DNA of 64,000 nucleotides. It comes from Hyphomonadaceae bacterium JAD_PAG50586_4 (lineage in GTDB: Bacteria > Pseudomonadota > Alphaproteobacteria > Caulobacterales > Aquidulcibacteraceae). Below are positions 37,638 to 45,254 of the stretch, in pieces. The DNA lies in the NCBI GenBank assembly GCA_023242925.1, contig CP096134.1, positions 1,137,944 to 1,201,943 of the forward strand, written 5' to 3'. The first letter of the stretch is position 1; each line of letters starts with the position of its first letter. A model generated the notes under the pieces. The model saw only the letters and a list, made by a program, of their open reading frames with translations. It did not search any database and was not told the origin of the DNA. Both the position numbers and the translations under genes were made by a program.

Positions 37638-38545
37638 TGCTGCTGCCGCATAACCCGAACGCGTTCACGCGTTCGCCGCTCGATCGCGCCGGTCACCACC
37701 GGCGCGATAAGGCGTGGCTGGAAGCGGCCCTCGCTGCGCCGGAGACGCAGCTTGTGCCGTTTCACCGCCATCAGCCGTTTGTGATGGAAGAAGGCGGCGT
37801 GGTGACGCCCGGCTGGCTCAATGGCGCGGCGCGGTCGCGCATCGCGCCGCCGGACGCCACTGCGCTTTTCCTTGGGCTCGACCCAAACGGCGCGGCGCAC
37901 TTTGCGCTCGACATCCCTGATCCAGCGCCGCTCGGCGATCTTGGGCGTTTTGAGGATTTGCGGATGCTCGGGCCGCGTCTGTCGCGTGACGAGCTGGCGA
38001 TCTTGGGCCCGGCGAAGTCGATCTTCGAATGGCACGCGCGCAATGGCTATTGCGCCAATTGCGGGACGCCGACCTTGGTCGTGGAAGCAGGCTGGCGGCG
38101 CGATTGTCCGTCATGCAGCGTCGAGCATTATCCGCGCTTCGATCCGGTGTGCATCATGGTTCCGACGTTTGGCGACAAGGTGTTTCTCGGTCGCCAGCGC
38201 GCGTGGCCGCGCGGCATGCACTCGGCGTTGGCGGGGTTCATCGAGCCTGGCGAAGCGATCGAGGAAGGCGTGGCGCGCGAGACGTTGGAAGAGGCTGGGC
38301 TAAAGGTGCGCGAAGTGCGTATGCATTCGACGCAGCCTTGGCCGTTCCCGCATTCGCTGATGATTGGCGTGCTTTGCGAGGTCGAAAACGATCGCGAGAC
38401 GGTGGACACGACGGAACTCGAAAGCGGCCGCTGGTTCACGCGCGACGAAGCCAAGCTCTTGATCGCCGGCAAACATCCCGACGCATGGGCGCCGCCACCC
38501 TTTGCGATCGCGCATCAGCTGCTGAAAACGTGGAGCGAAGAGTAA
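37637..38545 (+). CDS. nudC: NAD(H) pyrophosphatase / RNA NAD-cap hydrolase
   Basis: Cleaves NADH and removes NAD caps from RNA. 302 residues with a four-Cys zinc ribbon (GYCANCGTPTLVVEAGWRRDCPSC near 137-158), the Nudix box GFIEPGEAIEEGVARETLEEAGL and the NudC-specific STQPWPFPHSLM. Starts on the last base of the previous stop (TAATG), implying coupling. Cytoplasmic dimer. Confidence 0.96.
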   Translation: MLLPHNPNAFTRSPLDRAGHHRRDKAWLEAALAAPETQLVPFHRHQPFVMEEGGVVTPGWLNGAARSRIAPPDATALFLGLDPNGAAHFALDIPDPAPLGDLGRFEDLRMLGPRLSRDELAILGPAKSIFEWHARNGYCANCGTPTLVVEAGWRRDCPSCSVEHYPRFDPVCIMVPTFGDKVFLGRQRAWPRGMHSALAGFIEPGEAIEEGVARETLEEAGLKVREVRMHSTQPWPFPHSLMIGVLCEVENDRETVDTTELESGRWFTRDEAKLLIAGKHPDAWAPPPFAIAHQLLKTWSEE

Positions 38546-38546
38546 T

Positions 38547-38596
38547 CCTCACCCGCATGCGGGGAGGTGGCGAGCGTAGCAAGCCGGAGGAGTAAG
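38547..38596. repeat. Intergenic palindromic repeat, copy 3 (partial)
   Basis: CCTCACCCGCATGCGGGGAGG (shown as CCTCACCCGC + ATGCGGGGAGG) followed by GTGGCGAGCG. One palindrome only, directly after nudC. The remainder of the 38546-38678 gap shows nothing else. Confidence 0.55.
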
Positions 38597-38678
38597 TGCG
38601 GCTGATGTTTGCGCGCGCGTTCGCCCCTCAGTCAGCTTCCCTGACAGCTCGCTCGTGAACGGGGGCGCATGAACGGCG

Positions 38679-39596
38679 CTAGTGGCAATCCACGCAATCG
38701 TCGCGCTGGGCGCGTTCGATTTGGATGGTGACGTGCTTGATGCCGAAGCGCTGACCGAGCGTCGCAGCAAGCGCGGCGAGGAACGCATCGTCGCCGCCTT
38801 CGGGGCGAACGAGGTGCGCCGTGAGCGCAGGCTTGGTCGCGCCCATAGCCCACACATGCAGATCATGGACTGCTGTGACGCCGGTTTGCGCGGCGAGAAA
38901 ATCGCGCACTTCTGACACGTTGATGTGTGCGGGTGCGGCGTCGAGCGCGAGATCAAGCGATTCACGCAGCAAGCCCCACGTGCCCCAGAGGATCAGCAGC
39001 ACGACGAGGACCGAGATCGCGGGATCGATCCAGTTGAAGCCGCTAAGCCAAATTGCCGCGCCCGCCACGATCACCGCGGCGGACACCCCAGCGTCGGCGA
39101 GCATGTGCATGTATGCGCCACGCACGTTCACGTCTTGCTTGCGCCCGGCGAGGAAGAGCATTGCGGTCGCGCCATTGATCAGCACGCCAATGGCCGCCAC
39201 ACCCATTACATAGATCGGTTGCGTTTCTTCCGGCGCGAAGAAGCGCGACGTCGCTTCCCAGAGGATGCCGCCACAGGCAATGACAAGCACGAGCGCGTTG
39301 GCCAGTGCTGCAAGCACAGTGGCTTTGGAATAGCCGTAAGTGCGTTGTTGGCCCGCTTGGCGTTGCGCAAGCCATGCCGCGCCGCCGGCGAGCGCCAGAC
39401 CCAGCACATCCGAGAGATTGTGCGCGGCGTCCGAAAGCAGCGCGGTCGAGTTCGCGAAGAAGCCCGCAGCCGCCTCAAGGATGACGAAGCCGAGGTTCAG
39501 TGCGATGGCGATTGTATAACGTTTGTCGGAGGGCTCGGGGTGGTGATGCGCGTGATCGTGATGATGATCGTGAGCGTGACCGTGATGCCCGTGCAT
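38679..39596 (-). CDS. Cation diffusion facilitator (Zn/Co/Cd exporter)
   Basis: 305 residues. His-rich N-terminus (MHGHHGHAHDHHHDHAHHH), six membrane helices, and metal sites HNLSDVLG in helix 2 and HMLADAGVS in helix 5 (HxxxD pairs). C-terminal cytoplasmic domain with VHDLHVWAMG and ending QRDDCVDCH, a possible extra metal site. Exports divalent metal by proton antiport; the exact metal (DmeF/CzcD type) is not clear. Confidence 0.93.
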   Translation of the reverse strand: MHGHHGHAHDHHHDHAHHHPEPSDKRYTIAIALNLGFVILEAAAGFFANSTALLSDAAHNLSDVLGLALAGGAAWLAQRQAGQQRTYGYSKATVLAALANALVLVIACGGILWEATSRFFAPEETQPIYVMGVAAIGVLINGATAMLFLAGRKQDVNVRGAYMHMLADAGVSAAVIVAGAAIWLSGFNWIDPAISVLVVLLILWGTWGLLRESLDLALDAAPAHINVSEVRDFLAAQTGVTAVHDLHVWAMGATKPALTAHLVRPEGGDDAFLAALAATLGQRFGIKHVTIQIERAQRDDCVDCH

Positions 39597-39604
39597 GGCG
39601 GAGG

Positions 39605-39668
39605 TGTCAGGTGTCGGCTATCAGGTGTCAAGAGTGGAGCTGGCGCCCGACACCTGATACCTGACAGC
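39605..39668. repeat. Short repeat cluster built on CAGGTGTC
   Basis: CAGGTGTC occurs twice on the plus strand and its complement GACACCTG once further on, with ATACCTGACAG next to it, so the stretch can fold into a hairpin. It lies in the divergent gap between the cation exporter and the oxidase-like gene, so may affect either transcript. Confidence 0.45.
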
Positions 39669-39670
39669 TG

Positions 39671-40801
39671 ATGCAAACACGACGAACCTTATTGGCGCTC
39701 GGCGCCGCGGGGCTTGCAAGCTCATGCGCGGCGGCGCGTGGCTTCAGCGAAGGTCTGGCGCGCGATTTTGGACGCGCACCACCGCATCGCGCGGTGCTGG
39801 CGCCGGTGAATGTGTCGGAAGAGCGGATCATCCGCATCGATGTAGGTTTACGTCCGTATCGGCCGAGCGGGTTTCGCGTCGAGCGCGCGCCTTTTGGCGA
39901 CAAGACGCTCGTCCACAATTACGGCCACGGCGGCGGCGGCATTACGTTATCATGGGGCACCGCCAAGCGCGCGGTCGATCTGGGCTATGATTCTGCGAAA
40001 CCCGATTGCGCTGTGTTGGGCTGCGGCGCGGTGGGCTTGGCGACTGCGCGGCTGTTGCAGGAGCGCGGCGCGAACGTCCGCATCTATGCGCGCGAGCTTT
40101 CGCCGAACACGACGTCCAACGTCGCCGGCGCGCAATGGTGGCCGGCGTCTGTGTACGACTGGCGGGTGGCGACGCCTGAATATCTGGCGCAGCACTTTGA
40201 AGCCGCGCAGTTCGCGTTCCGGCGATACCAGAGTTTGGTCGGCGACGCGTACGGCGTGAGCTGGGAACGCAATTACAATCTCTCCGACGAGCCCATCACC
40301 AGGTATCCGGCGCGAGAGAATGACGCGATGCGGGCGCTGGTGGTCAATCAGCGCGATCTCGATCCGCGTGAGCATAATTTTCCAAAGCGCTATGTGCGCC
40401 AGTTCGACACGATGATGATCGAGACGCCACTTTATTTGCGCCGCGTTGAAGCGGACGTGCGTATGGCGGGCGCCGAGATCGTGGTGGGCGGGTTCGAAAA
40501 CGTCGCCCAAGTCCAAGCGCTGCCCGAGCGGACGATCTTCAATTGCACCGGCCTCGGCGCAGGCGCGCTCTTCGGTGATGCACAGATTACGCCAGTGCGC
40601 GGACAATTGGTGATCTTGTTGCCGCAGCCAGAAATCGATTACAACACGATCGCGCAAGAGGGGTACATGTTCGGCAGGCGCGACGGGATCGTGTTGGGCG
40701 GCACTTACGATCGCGGCGAATGGTCTTTGGAGCCCGATCCCCAAGCGAGCGCGCGCATCATGAGCGGCCACAAGAGCATATTCGGCGCGATGCGCGCTTA
40801 G
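39671..40801 (+). CDS. Exported D-amino-acid-oxidase-like flavoprotein
   Basis: 376 residues. Signal MQTRRTLLALGAAGLASSCA is Tat-like (RR) with a lipobox-like ASSC. The FAD fold starts only near residue 115: CAVLGCGAVGLATARLLQERGANVRIYA. NVAGAQWWPAS, NCTGLGAGALFGDAQITPVRGQLV and GIVLGGTYDRGEW match the DAO family. An export signal is unusual for DAO but fits Tat transport of a folded flavoprotein. Substrate unknown. Stop interlocks with the next gene (TTAG). Confidence 0.85.
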   Translation: MQTRRTLLALGAAGLASSCAAARGFSEGLARDFGRAPPHRAVLAPVNVSEERIIRIDVGLRPYRPSGFRVERAPFGDKTLVHNYGHGGGGITLSWGTAKRAVDLGYDSAKPDCAVLGCGAVGLATARLLQERGANVRIYARELSPNTTSNVAGAQWWPASVYDWRVATPEYLAQHFEAAQFAFRRYQSLVGDAYGVSWERNYNLSDEPITRYPARENDAMRALVVNQRDLDPREHNFPKRYVRQFDTMMIETPLYLRRVEADVRMAGAEIVVGGFENVAQVQALPERTIFNCTGLGAGALFGDAQITPVRGQLVILLPQPEIDYNTIAQEGYMFGRRDGIVLGGTYDRGEWSLEPDPQASARIMSGHKSIFGAMRA

Positions 40802-41259
40802 AGCGGCATGAAGATGACGCGGCCGCCAAGGTTCGCGGCCGTGCGGCGCGCTTGGCGGCAATCGCCTTGCGCCGGTTGGGCGTCAGCTTCAACGCCATCG
40901 ATCCAAGCGCGGCAATAGCCGGCGCGCGGCAAAGCGTGGGTCGGGACGTTGGTGAAATCGTTGGCGCCGTCATACGAAGCGCGCTCGATCATGCCAGCCC
41001 CGGTGCTTTCCATGACGCGGCCGCCCCAACGCTGCGCCATCCAATTGGCGTGCTCGCATTCCATCGGCGCGGGTTGATGCGTTTGGGGCAAGGCATCGTA
41101 ATGAATTTGGCATTGACCGAGGCCGACGTCGTGCATCGGCGCGCTGATCGGCGCAGGCGCGGCGGCCTCAGCCGCGGGGGTCACGGGCTGCAACGCCGAG
41201 CTTGCCATCATCGCGATAGCGATGGCTGTGGCAAAACTGGAGGCGACCAGACGTGACAT
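40798..41259 (-). CDS. Secreted hypothetical protein (153 aa)
   Basis: Signal peptide MSRLVASSFATAIAIAMMAS, an Ala/Pro linker, then a domain with four cysteines (GQCQIHYD, MECEHANWMAQRWGGRVM, GYCRAWID, GDCRQARR) and W/G motifs ending GGRVIFMPL. No family recognised. Its upstream region is 77 bases from the left end of the IS1595-type element. Confidence 0.65.
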   Translation of the reverse strand: MSRLVASSFATAIAIAMMASSALQPVTPAAEAAAPAPISAPMHDVGLGQCQIHYDALPQTHQPAPMECEHANWMAQRWGGRVMESTGAGMIERASYDGANDFTNVPTHALPRAGYCRAWIDGVEADAQPAQGDCRQARRTAANLGGRVIFMPL

Positions 41260-41335
41260 AAAACGCTAACTCCCCGAACCGCAAAAGCGTTTCCCTGTAT
41301 CCAAGATGAATGTAGGGAGCGGTTTAGATGCATGA

Positions 41336-41371
41336 TGTGACCGCGGGCACGGTGTAGTCTTTGACAAACCC
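41336..41371 (+). repeat. Left terminal inverted repeat
   Basis: Starts TGTGACCGCGGGCAC and ends TTTGACAAACCC; the inner part doubles as a -35 element. Pairs with 44649-44684. Confidence 0.8.
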
Positions 41372-41389
41372 AGCCGCTAGGACTAGTAG
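41361..41389 (+). promoter_or_regulatory. Inward promoter in the left end
   Basis: TTGACA (41361-41366), exactly 17 bases, TAGTAG (41384-41389). Points into the DUF3800 gene. The -35 is part of the inverted repeat. Confidence 0.6.
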
Positions 41390-41504
41390 TCACCTCCAAG
41401 TTGCAGATTGGTTTGAACTCCTACGAGTTGGAGCCTCTCCTTTTGTTGGGCCAACGGGAGAGCTTGCGTATGCGCTTAGTCTCGACTGCAGGCGCGAGGC
41501 TTAC

Positions 41505-42329
41505 ATGCTGCTAAGCGTGCGCATGGACGAAGCCGGCACGGATGGAAAGTCGCCTTGCCTGACTATGGGCGGCTTCGTCGGCACGATACCCGATTGGAAT
41601 CGGTTCGATATTGGTTGGCGCAAGCGGCTGAAGCGCGTCGGTATGGATGACTTCCATGCCACCGAGTTCTGGGAAAATCAGACTGCCGCCGCTCGCAAGT
41701 TGTCTAGCGACGAGAAGCGACAGTTCGCTCGGAAGCTATGGGAATGGCAACATCGGTGCTTGCGCTTCGCCATCACATCTCGGCTCGATAACGAGGCTTT
41801 CGAATATTACTGCACTCAGCGTCCAGCTTGGCTGCATCGCGACAGTCAGTTTGGACTTTGCTTCCGACTAACCGTTGGAATTGCAATTCCGCAAGCGGCG
41901 AAGTTTTTCGGAGATAATGTACGCATGAACTTCCTGCTTGAGCAGGGCCACAAGAATATCGGAGACGCCGCGCGCATTTTCTCAGAGATTCAAAGTGACA
42001 CGGACGTGGACTTCACAAGAAAGCTAGGCACTTTCTCGACGGGTAAGCGCACGACTTATCCGGGCTTACAGGCTGCCGATGGAATTATCTCAACCGCGCA
42101 AAGAATTGAGTCGAAGAACAAGCAGGTGTTTTCAGACGTTGAACCGCAAGCAACGCTCTCCGAGCTATCAACAGAGAAAATCCCGGCGCCGGTGCTACGC
42201 GCTCACTTTGGGAACGACATAATCGATCGGTACATAGAAGGACGTGCGCGCGAGCGCCAAGAGAAGCACGATAGCTGGCTGACTCGCAAAGCTGCTAAGA
42301 CCGCTTCTTCGGTGTCTTCTGGCGAATGA
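41505..42329 (+). CDS. DUF3800 protein (cargo gene 1)
   Basis: 274 residues from ATG 41505 (GAGG upstream): MLLSVRMDEAGTDGKSPCLTMGGFVG is the DUF3800 opening, where the DE-x-G acidic motif resembles the first catalytic Asp of an RNase H-like fold. Later GNDIIDRYIEGRARERQEKH. DUF3800 proteins are frequent on mobile elements and suspected nucleases; no activity is established. A longer frame back to 41361 starts inside the promoter and is unlikely. GC content is clearly below the host average. Confidence 0.82.
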   Translation: MLLSVRMDEAGTDGKSPCLTMGGFVGTIPDWNRFDIGWRKRLKRVGMDDFHATEFWENQTAAARKLSSDEKRQFARKLWEWQHRCLRFAITSRLDNEAFEYYCTQRPAWLHRDSQFGLCFRLTVGIAIPQAAKFFGDNVRMNFLLEQGHKNIGDAARIFSEIQSDTDVDFTRKLGTFSTGKRTTYPGLQAADGIISTAQRIESKNKQVFSDVEPQATLSELSTEKIPAPVLRAHFGNDIIDRYIEGRARERQEKHDSWLTRKAAKTASSVSSGE

Positions 42330-42444
42330 GGCTGTCAACGGCGCGGTCAAATTGACCCTGGTCCACGCCAGCTTCTTTGGCCGCCTCTATGAAGCGTTCT
42401 TTCTGAGGCTTCTCGCCTTTGGCTGGGGGTTTCTTGGCGGCCAT
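42295..42444 (-). CDS. 49-residue basic protein (cargo gene 2), antisense to the end of DUF3800
   Basis: MAAKKPPAKGEKPQKERFIE, then AAKEAGVDQGQFDRAVDSLI and a basic end KTPKKRS. Resembles a family of small proteins with an ERFIE(A/T)A motif seen in alphaproteobacteria (from memory). Its 3' end overlaps the DUF3800 gene by 35 bases tail to tail. Too short for standard callers. Function unknown. Confidence 0.55.
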   Translation of the reverse strand: MAAKKPPAKGEKPQKERFIEAAKEAGVDQGQFDRAVDSLIRQKTPKKRS

Positions 42445-42512
42445 TCAGAATGCTCATAGTCTGATTTGGCGGTTGTTGACAGGACCGCGCACTCGCGCTC
42501 CACAATACCGCT

Positions 42513-42785
42513 GTGAATGTGATTGGGCCGGCCACAAAACGACTTATCGCCGATGGGATAAACACCATCGTCTACATGGTTGTGGCGAGCGTGAGCGTGC
42601 TGGTCAGCCATTGGCTGGAGGCGCTTCTGGTTGGGCTCGGAGTAAGTGGCTTTCCAATTGACGCCCTTCACTTCCTCGGCAACGCCCTAACCCTCATGGA
42701 CGTCGTTGGCACTATATTCTTGGTCGGGTGCGCCTGGGTGAATGCGATGCGCGCAGCGCTCCCTAAGAAGAGGAAAGGAAGATGA
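42513..42785 (+). CDS. Small two-helix membrane protein (cargo gene 3)
   Basis: 90 residues from GTG 42513. Two hydrophobic stretches: INTIVYMVVASVSVLVSHWL and ALTLMDVVGTIFLVGCAWVN, ending in a basic tail PKKRKGR. No family recognised. Ends in ATGA overlap with the next gene, so the two are coupled. A GTG two codons later is an alternative start. Confidence 0.65.
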   Translation: MNVIGPATKRLIADGINTIVYMVVASVSVLVSHWLEALLVGLGVSGFPIDALHFLGNALTLMDVVGTIFLVGCAWVNAMRAALPKKRKGR

Positions 42786-43099
42786 CAAACTTCAAGACCA
42801 TGCTGAAACAGCAGGCGGTCTTCTCGCTCAAGGTATTCTTTGCTCCGCTGTATGGATCATATCTTGCCATTCGCGAGGCGATGACCGAACGCGCCGCGCT
42901 TGTGGAGCGAGATGAGACGCTAGCTTGGGTGGATAGCGCCGTGGCGTCGAGCACTAGGCCGATACAAAATTTAGTTGTTGTGGCCCCAGCCGAAAACAGA
43001 GGCGCTACTGGCTCAAGTGCTTCAAGCAAAGTCGTCGTGTTGGGGCTTCATAAGAAATCGCACTCGGCGCAGCCTACACTCCAGTCAGGGACGGCATGA
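42782..43099 (+). CDS. Hypothetical protein (cargo gene 4)
   Basis: 105 residues: MTNFKTMLKQQAVFSLKVFF then APLYGSYLAIREAMTERAAL, an amphipathic helical front that could sit on the membrane, followed by a Ser/Ala-rich disordered tail. No domain recognised. Four-base overlaps with both neighbours (42782-42785 and 43096-43099) make a translationally coupled trio. Confidence 0.6.
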   Translation: MTNFKTMLKQQAVFSLKVFFAPLYGSYLAIREAMTERAALVERDETLAWVDSAVASSTRPIQNLVVVAPAENRGATGSSASSKVVVLGLHKKSHSAQPTLQSGTA

Positions 43100-43551
43100 G
43101 ACCCGAGCGCAGCATCATCCGTGGCTACACCACTTTCTGCGATGACATCCGCCAAGAGGTGGGTGGCAAAGTTAGCTTTATGGGAATCTATAATTCCGTT
43201 CTCATTCCAGATGCGCCCTTTCCAGTAACGCTGCAAAAGTTGTGCGCTGCGACATCGATACGACTTTATCGCGACGAAGAAGTGCCGCGACAGTTTGATT
43301 TAAAGGTGTGGATCCCTGGGCAGGACGACCCGTTGCTGACCAGCAACGTGGAGATACCAGATTTGCCGTTTCCGGCGCTGGAGCCGAATACGCCGGATCA
43401 CGTCGATGGATTCTACACCATCAACCTGAATCTGATCATGGCTCCGCTTCCCCTCGTCCAAGAGGGGTTCATCCGCGTTCGCGCCTATGTGGGAGGCGCA
43501 GAGTGGAAGCTTGGCGCTTTGAATGTGGTGCGCGCGCAATCGACGCAATAA
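43096..43551 (+). CDS. DUF6941-like protein (cargo gene 5)
   Basis: 151 residues. RGYTTFCDDIRQEVGGKVSFMGIYNSVLIPDAPFP resembles the F-C-x-D-I-R...GK...GIY opening of DUF6941 beta-sandwich proteins, followed by FDLKVWIPGQDDPLL and GFIRVRAYVGG. Function unknown for the family. Last of the coupled trio; a 74-base gap separates it from the convergent transposase gene. Confidence 0.7.
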   Translation: MRPERSIIRGYTTFCDDIRQEVGGKVSFMGIYNSVLIPDAPFPVTLQKLCAATSIRLYRDEEVPRQFDLKVWIPGQDDPLLTSNVEIPDLPFPALEPNTPDHVDGFYTINLNLIMAPLPLVQEGFIRVRAYVGGAEWKLGALNVVRAQSTQ

Positions 43552-43625
43552 GCCGCGCGACCGCGGAAATGCGAGCCAAGTCACCTCGCGCAAAGCGCAG
43601 CCACCTAGCGAACTGATCGTGCCAA

Positions 43626-44624
43626 TCAGGCGGGGCAACTAGGTTTGCGATACGTTAGGCGCTTGCCCGTCACCTGAGTGATCAGCTTCTCAGCGCGGGC
43701 CTTGTCATCCATGCCAAGCGCCGTGCGCGTGTTGTGACGATAGTCAAACTCAGCAAGATAGCGGTGAAGGTGCTTTTCGCTGCAGTGCTGATAGACGCCC
43801 TTCATGCCACGCTTGAAGACCGAGAAGTATGATTCCGCGCTGTTGTTGTGAATGGCGCCGTTCTCGTTCCAGCGAACGTATTCGCCCATGCTGTGTTCGA
43901 CGGTTTGGTGATCTGCAAACTCGCGGCCAAGGCGCTTGTAGAGGCTGCTGGCGTCGGTGTGCAGCGCGGAGGCCATATCGACGTTCTCGCGCACGATCTG
44001 CGCCACGGTGGCGACGTTGGCCTCTGCAACGTGGAAGGTGCGAGCGGAGCCGCCGCGCTCAATCAGAGCCACGATAGCGCGCTTGTTTGAGCCGCCGCGA
44101 CCGCCGCCATGACCACGCAGGCGCTTGGTTTTGAACGGCTTGCCATCGGTACGCAGTTCGGTCGGGTTGGCGACTTTGCCATGATAGGTTTCATCGACTT
44201 CCACGACTTTGCCAGCGCCGCCCATCGGCGGGAGATTGCCGCTCGGCGCCATTGCCAAGCGGATGCGGTGGCTCATGTGCCAAGCGGTCTTAAGCTGAAC
44301 ACCAAGCACGCGCGAAAGCTGGTTTGAACTAATGCCCTTCTTCGATGCTGCCATGAGCGCGATGGCTTGCAGCCACAAGTGAAGTGGCGCGTGGCTGTCT
44401 TCAAAGATCGTTCCGATACGGAGCGTGAATTGCGAGCGGCAGGCGCGGCACTTCTTCAAGCCCAAGCGCTCGCGACCCTTCTTATCCTTCACGCCATTCA
44501 GCGCGTAGCCTTCGCCGCCGCACTTGGGGCAGACCGGGCCTTGCGGCCAAAGCTTTTCTTCGAGGTAGGCGAACGCGGCGGCTTCATCGTGGAAATGGGC
44601 GGCGGCGAGAACGGACTTTGACAT
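43626..44624 (-). CDS. IS1595-family transposase
   Basis: 332 residues from ATG 44624. Zinc ribbon CPKCGGEGY...KKCRACRSQFTLRIGTIFEDSHAPLHLW (about 32-84), helix-turn-helix region SSNQLSRVLGVQLKTAWHMSHRIR, and a DDE-type catalytic core: VEVDETYHGK (Asp about 144), LHTDASSLYKRL, and HNNSAESYFSVFKRGMKGVYQH with DEARIYNT-like end LAEFDYRHNTR. Full length and apparently intact. A GTG two codons upstream (44630) overlaps the -10 box region, so 44624 is preferred. Confidence 0.95.
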   Translation of the reverse strand: MSKSVLAAAHFHDEAAAFAYLEEKLWPQGPVCPKCGGEGYALNGVKDKKGRERLGLKKCRACRSQFTLRIGTIFEDSHAPLHLWLQAIALMAASKKGISSNQLSRVLGVQLKTAWHMSHRIRLAMAPSGNLPPMGGAGKVVEVDETYHGKVANPTELRTDGKPFKTKRLRGHGGGRGGSNKRAIVALIERGGSARTFHVAEANVATVAQIVRENVDMASALHTDASSLYKRLGREFADHQTVEHSMGEYVRWNENGAIHNNSAESYFSVFKRGMKGVYQHCSEKHLHRYLAEFDYRHNTRTALGMDDKARAEKLITQVTGKRLTYRKPSCPA

Positions 44625-44630
44625 GGCCAC

Positions 44631-44659
44631 AATCTAGGGATTGGGGGTGGGTTTGTCAA
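44631..44659 (-). promoter_or_regulatory. Promoter of the transposase, leaderless
   Basis: TTGACA (44659-44654), 17 bases, TAGATT (44636-44631) on the minus strand. The -10 ends six bases before the transposase ATG, so the mRNA should start at the ATG. The -35 lies in the right inverted repeat. Confidence 0.65.
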
Positions 44660-44684
44660 ATACTATATTGTGACCGCGGGCACA
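44649..44684 (-). repeat. Right terminal inverted repeat
   Basis: Complement starts TGTGCCCGCGGTCAC and ends TTTGACAAACCC; pairs with 41336-41371. The outer 15 bases are nearly palindromic, so TGTGACCGCGGGCAC also appears as a direct repeat of the left end. Confidence 0.8.
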
Positions 44685-44770
44685 CTACGCGCCAGAGACG
44701 ATCACAAGCGCTTGAACTGGGGAACGTAAATGCGCGACGAGCGTGGGAGGTCGCCCGCTGCGCGTATGGT

Positions 44771-45151
44771 TTACGCGGGCGCCGGCGCGCGCGTCAGGGC
44801 GATATATTGCAGCGCGGCGAGGACACCCACGGCGATGGCCTGCGCGATGACGAAGGCATAGCCGAATGGCGATGGCGTCAGCACGAAGAGCAGTGCAGTC
44901 GAGGCGATCACCCACGCCACGTTCAGGGCGATCACCGCCTGCGCGCCAGCGCGTGAGATGGGATTGCCCCGTGCGATCCACAGCAGCGCAAGCGTCCACG
45001 GGATGAAGAACACGCCGGCGCCGACCAAGAGTTCGGCGGGCAAGTTGAGCAATGGCGCGAGTGCTGCGCCGCCCACGATCATGACGATGCCGCCAGCGCC
45101 GGAGAGCAGCGCGTCGGCGAGCAGGGCGCGGCGGATGAGGGTCGGTTGCAT
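44771..45151 (-). CDS. Hypothetical four-helix membrane protein
   Basis: 126 residues: LLADALLSGAGGIVMIVGGAALAPLL, AELLVGAGVFFIPWTLALLWIA, AGAQAVIALNVAWVIASTALLFV and AFVIAQAIAVGVLAALQYIAL. No charged residues inside helices. Resembles small integral proteins next to regulators; divergent from the XRE gene across 103 bases, so likely its target. Confidence 0.75.
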   Translation of the reverse strand: MQPTLIRRALLADALLSGAGGIVMIVGGAALAPLLNLPAELLVGAGVFFIPWTLALLWIARGNPISRAGAQAVIALNVAWVIASTALLFVLTPSPFGYAFVIAQAIAVGVLAALQYIALTRAPAPA

Positions 45152-45254
45152 GTATTGCTCCTGGGGGGATGGCGCGAGGATGCCGGGACGCGGCGGGGTG
45201 AGCGATTACGTGCGAGGTAATGGCGCGAATGACTTCGCCGGCTATGTTTGATCC

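Larger units (their letters stand above)
41336..44684. mobile_element. IS1595-type transposon carrying five cargo genes (about 3.35 kb)
   Basis: Defined by inverted repeats at 41336-41371 and 44649-44684: 36 bases each, identical at roughly 28, beginning TGTGACCGCGG / TGTGCCCGCGG and ending TTTGACAAACCC. Inside are an IS1595-family transposase at the right end and five other genes. GC content drops visibly against both flanks and codon use changes. No 8-bp target duplication is evident at the boundaries drawn, so the insertion may be old or the true tip off by a few bases. Some IS1595-family members are known to carry passenger genes. Confidence 0.8.

Noticed and set aside
41336..44684. TGTGACCGCGGGCAC direct repeat at both ends read as a 15-bp target duplication
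   Set aside because: The 15-mer is almost its own reverse complement and aligns as part of longer inverted repeats, so it is better explained as the element's tips.
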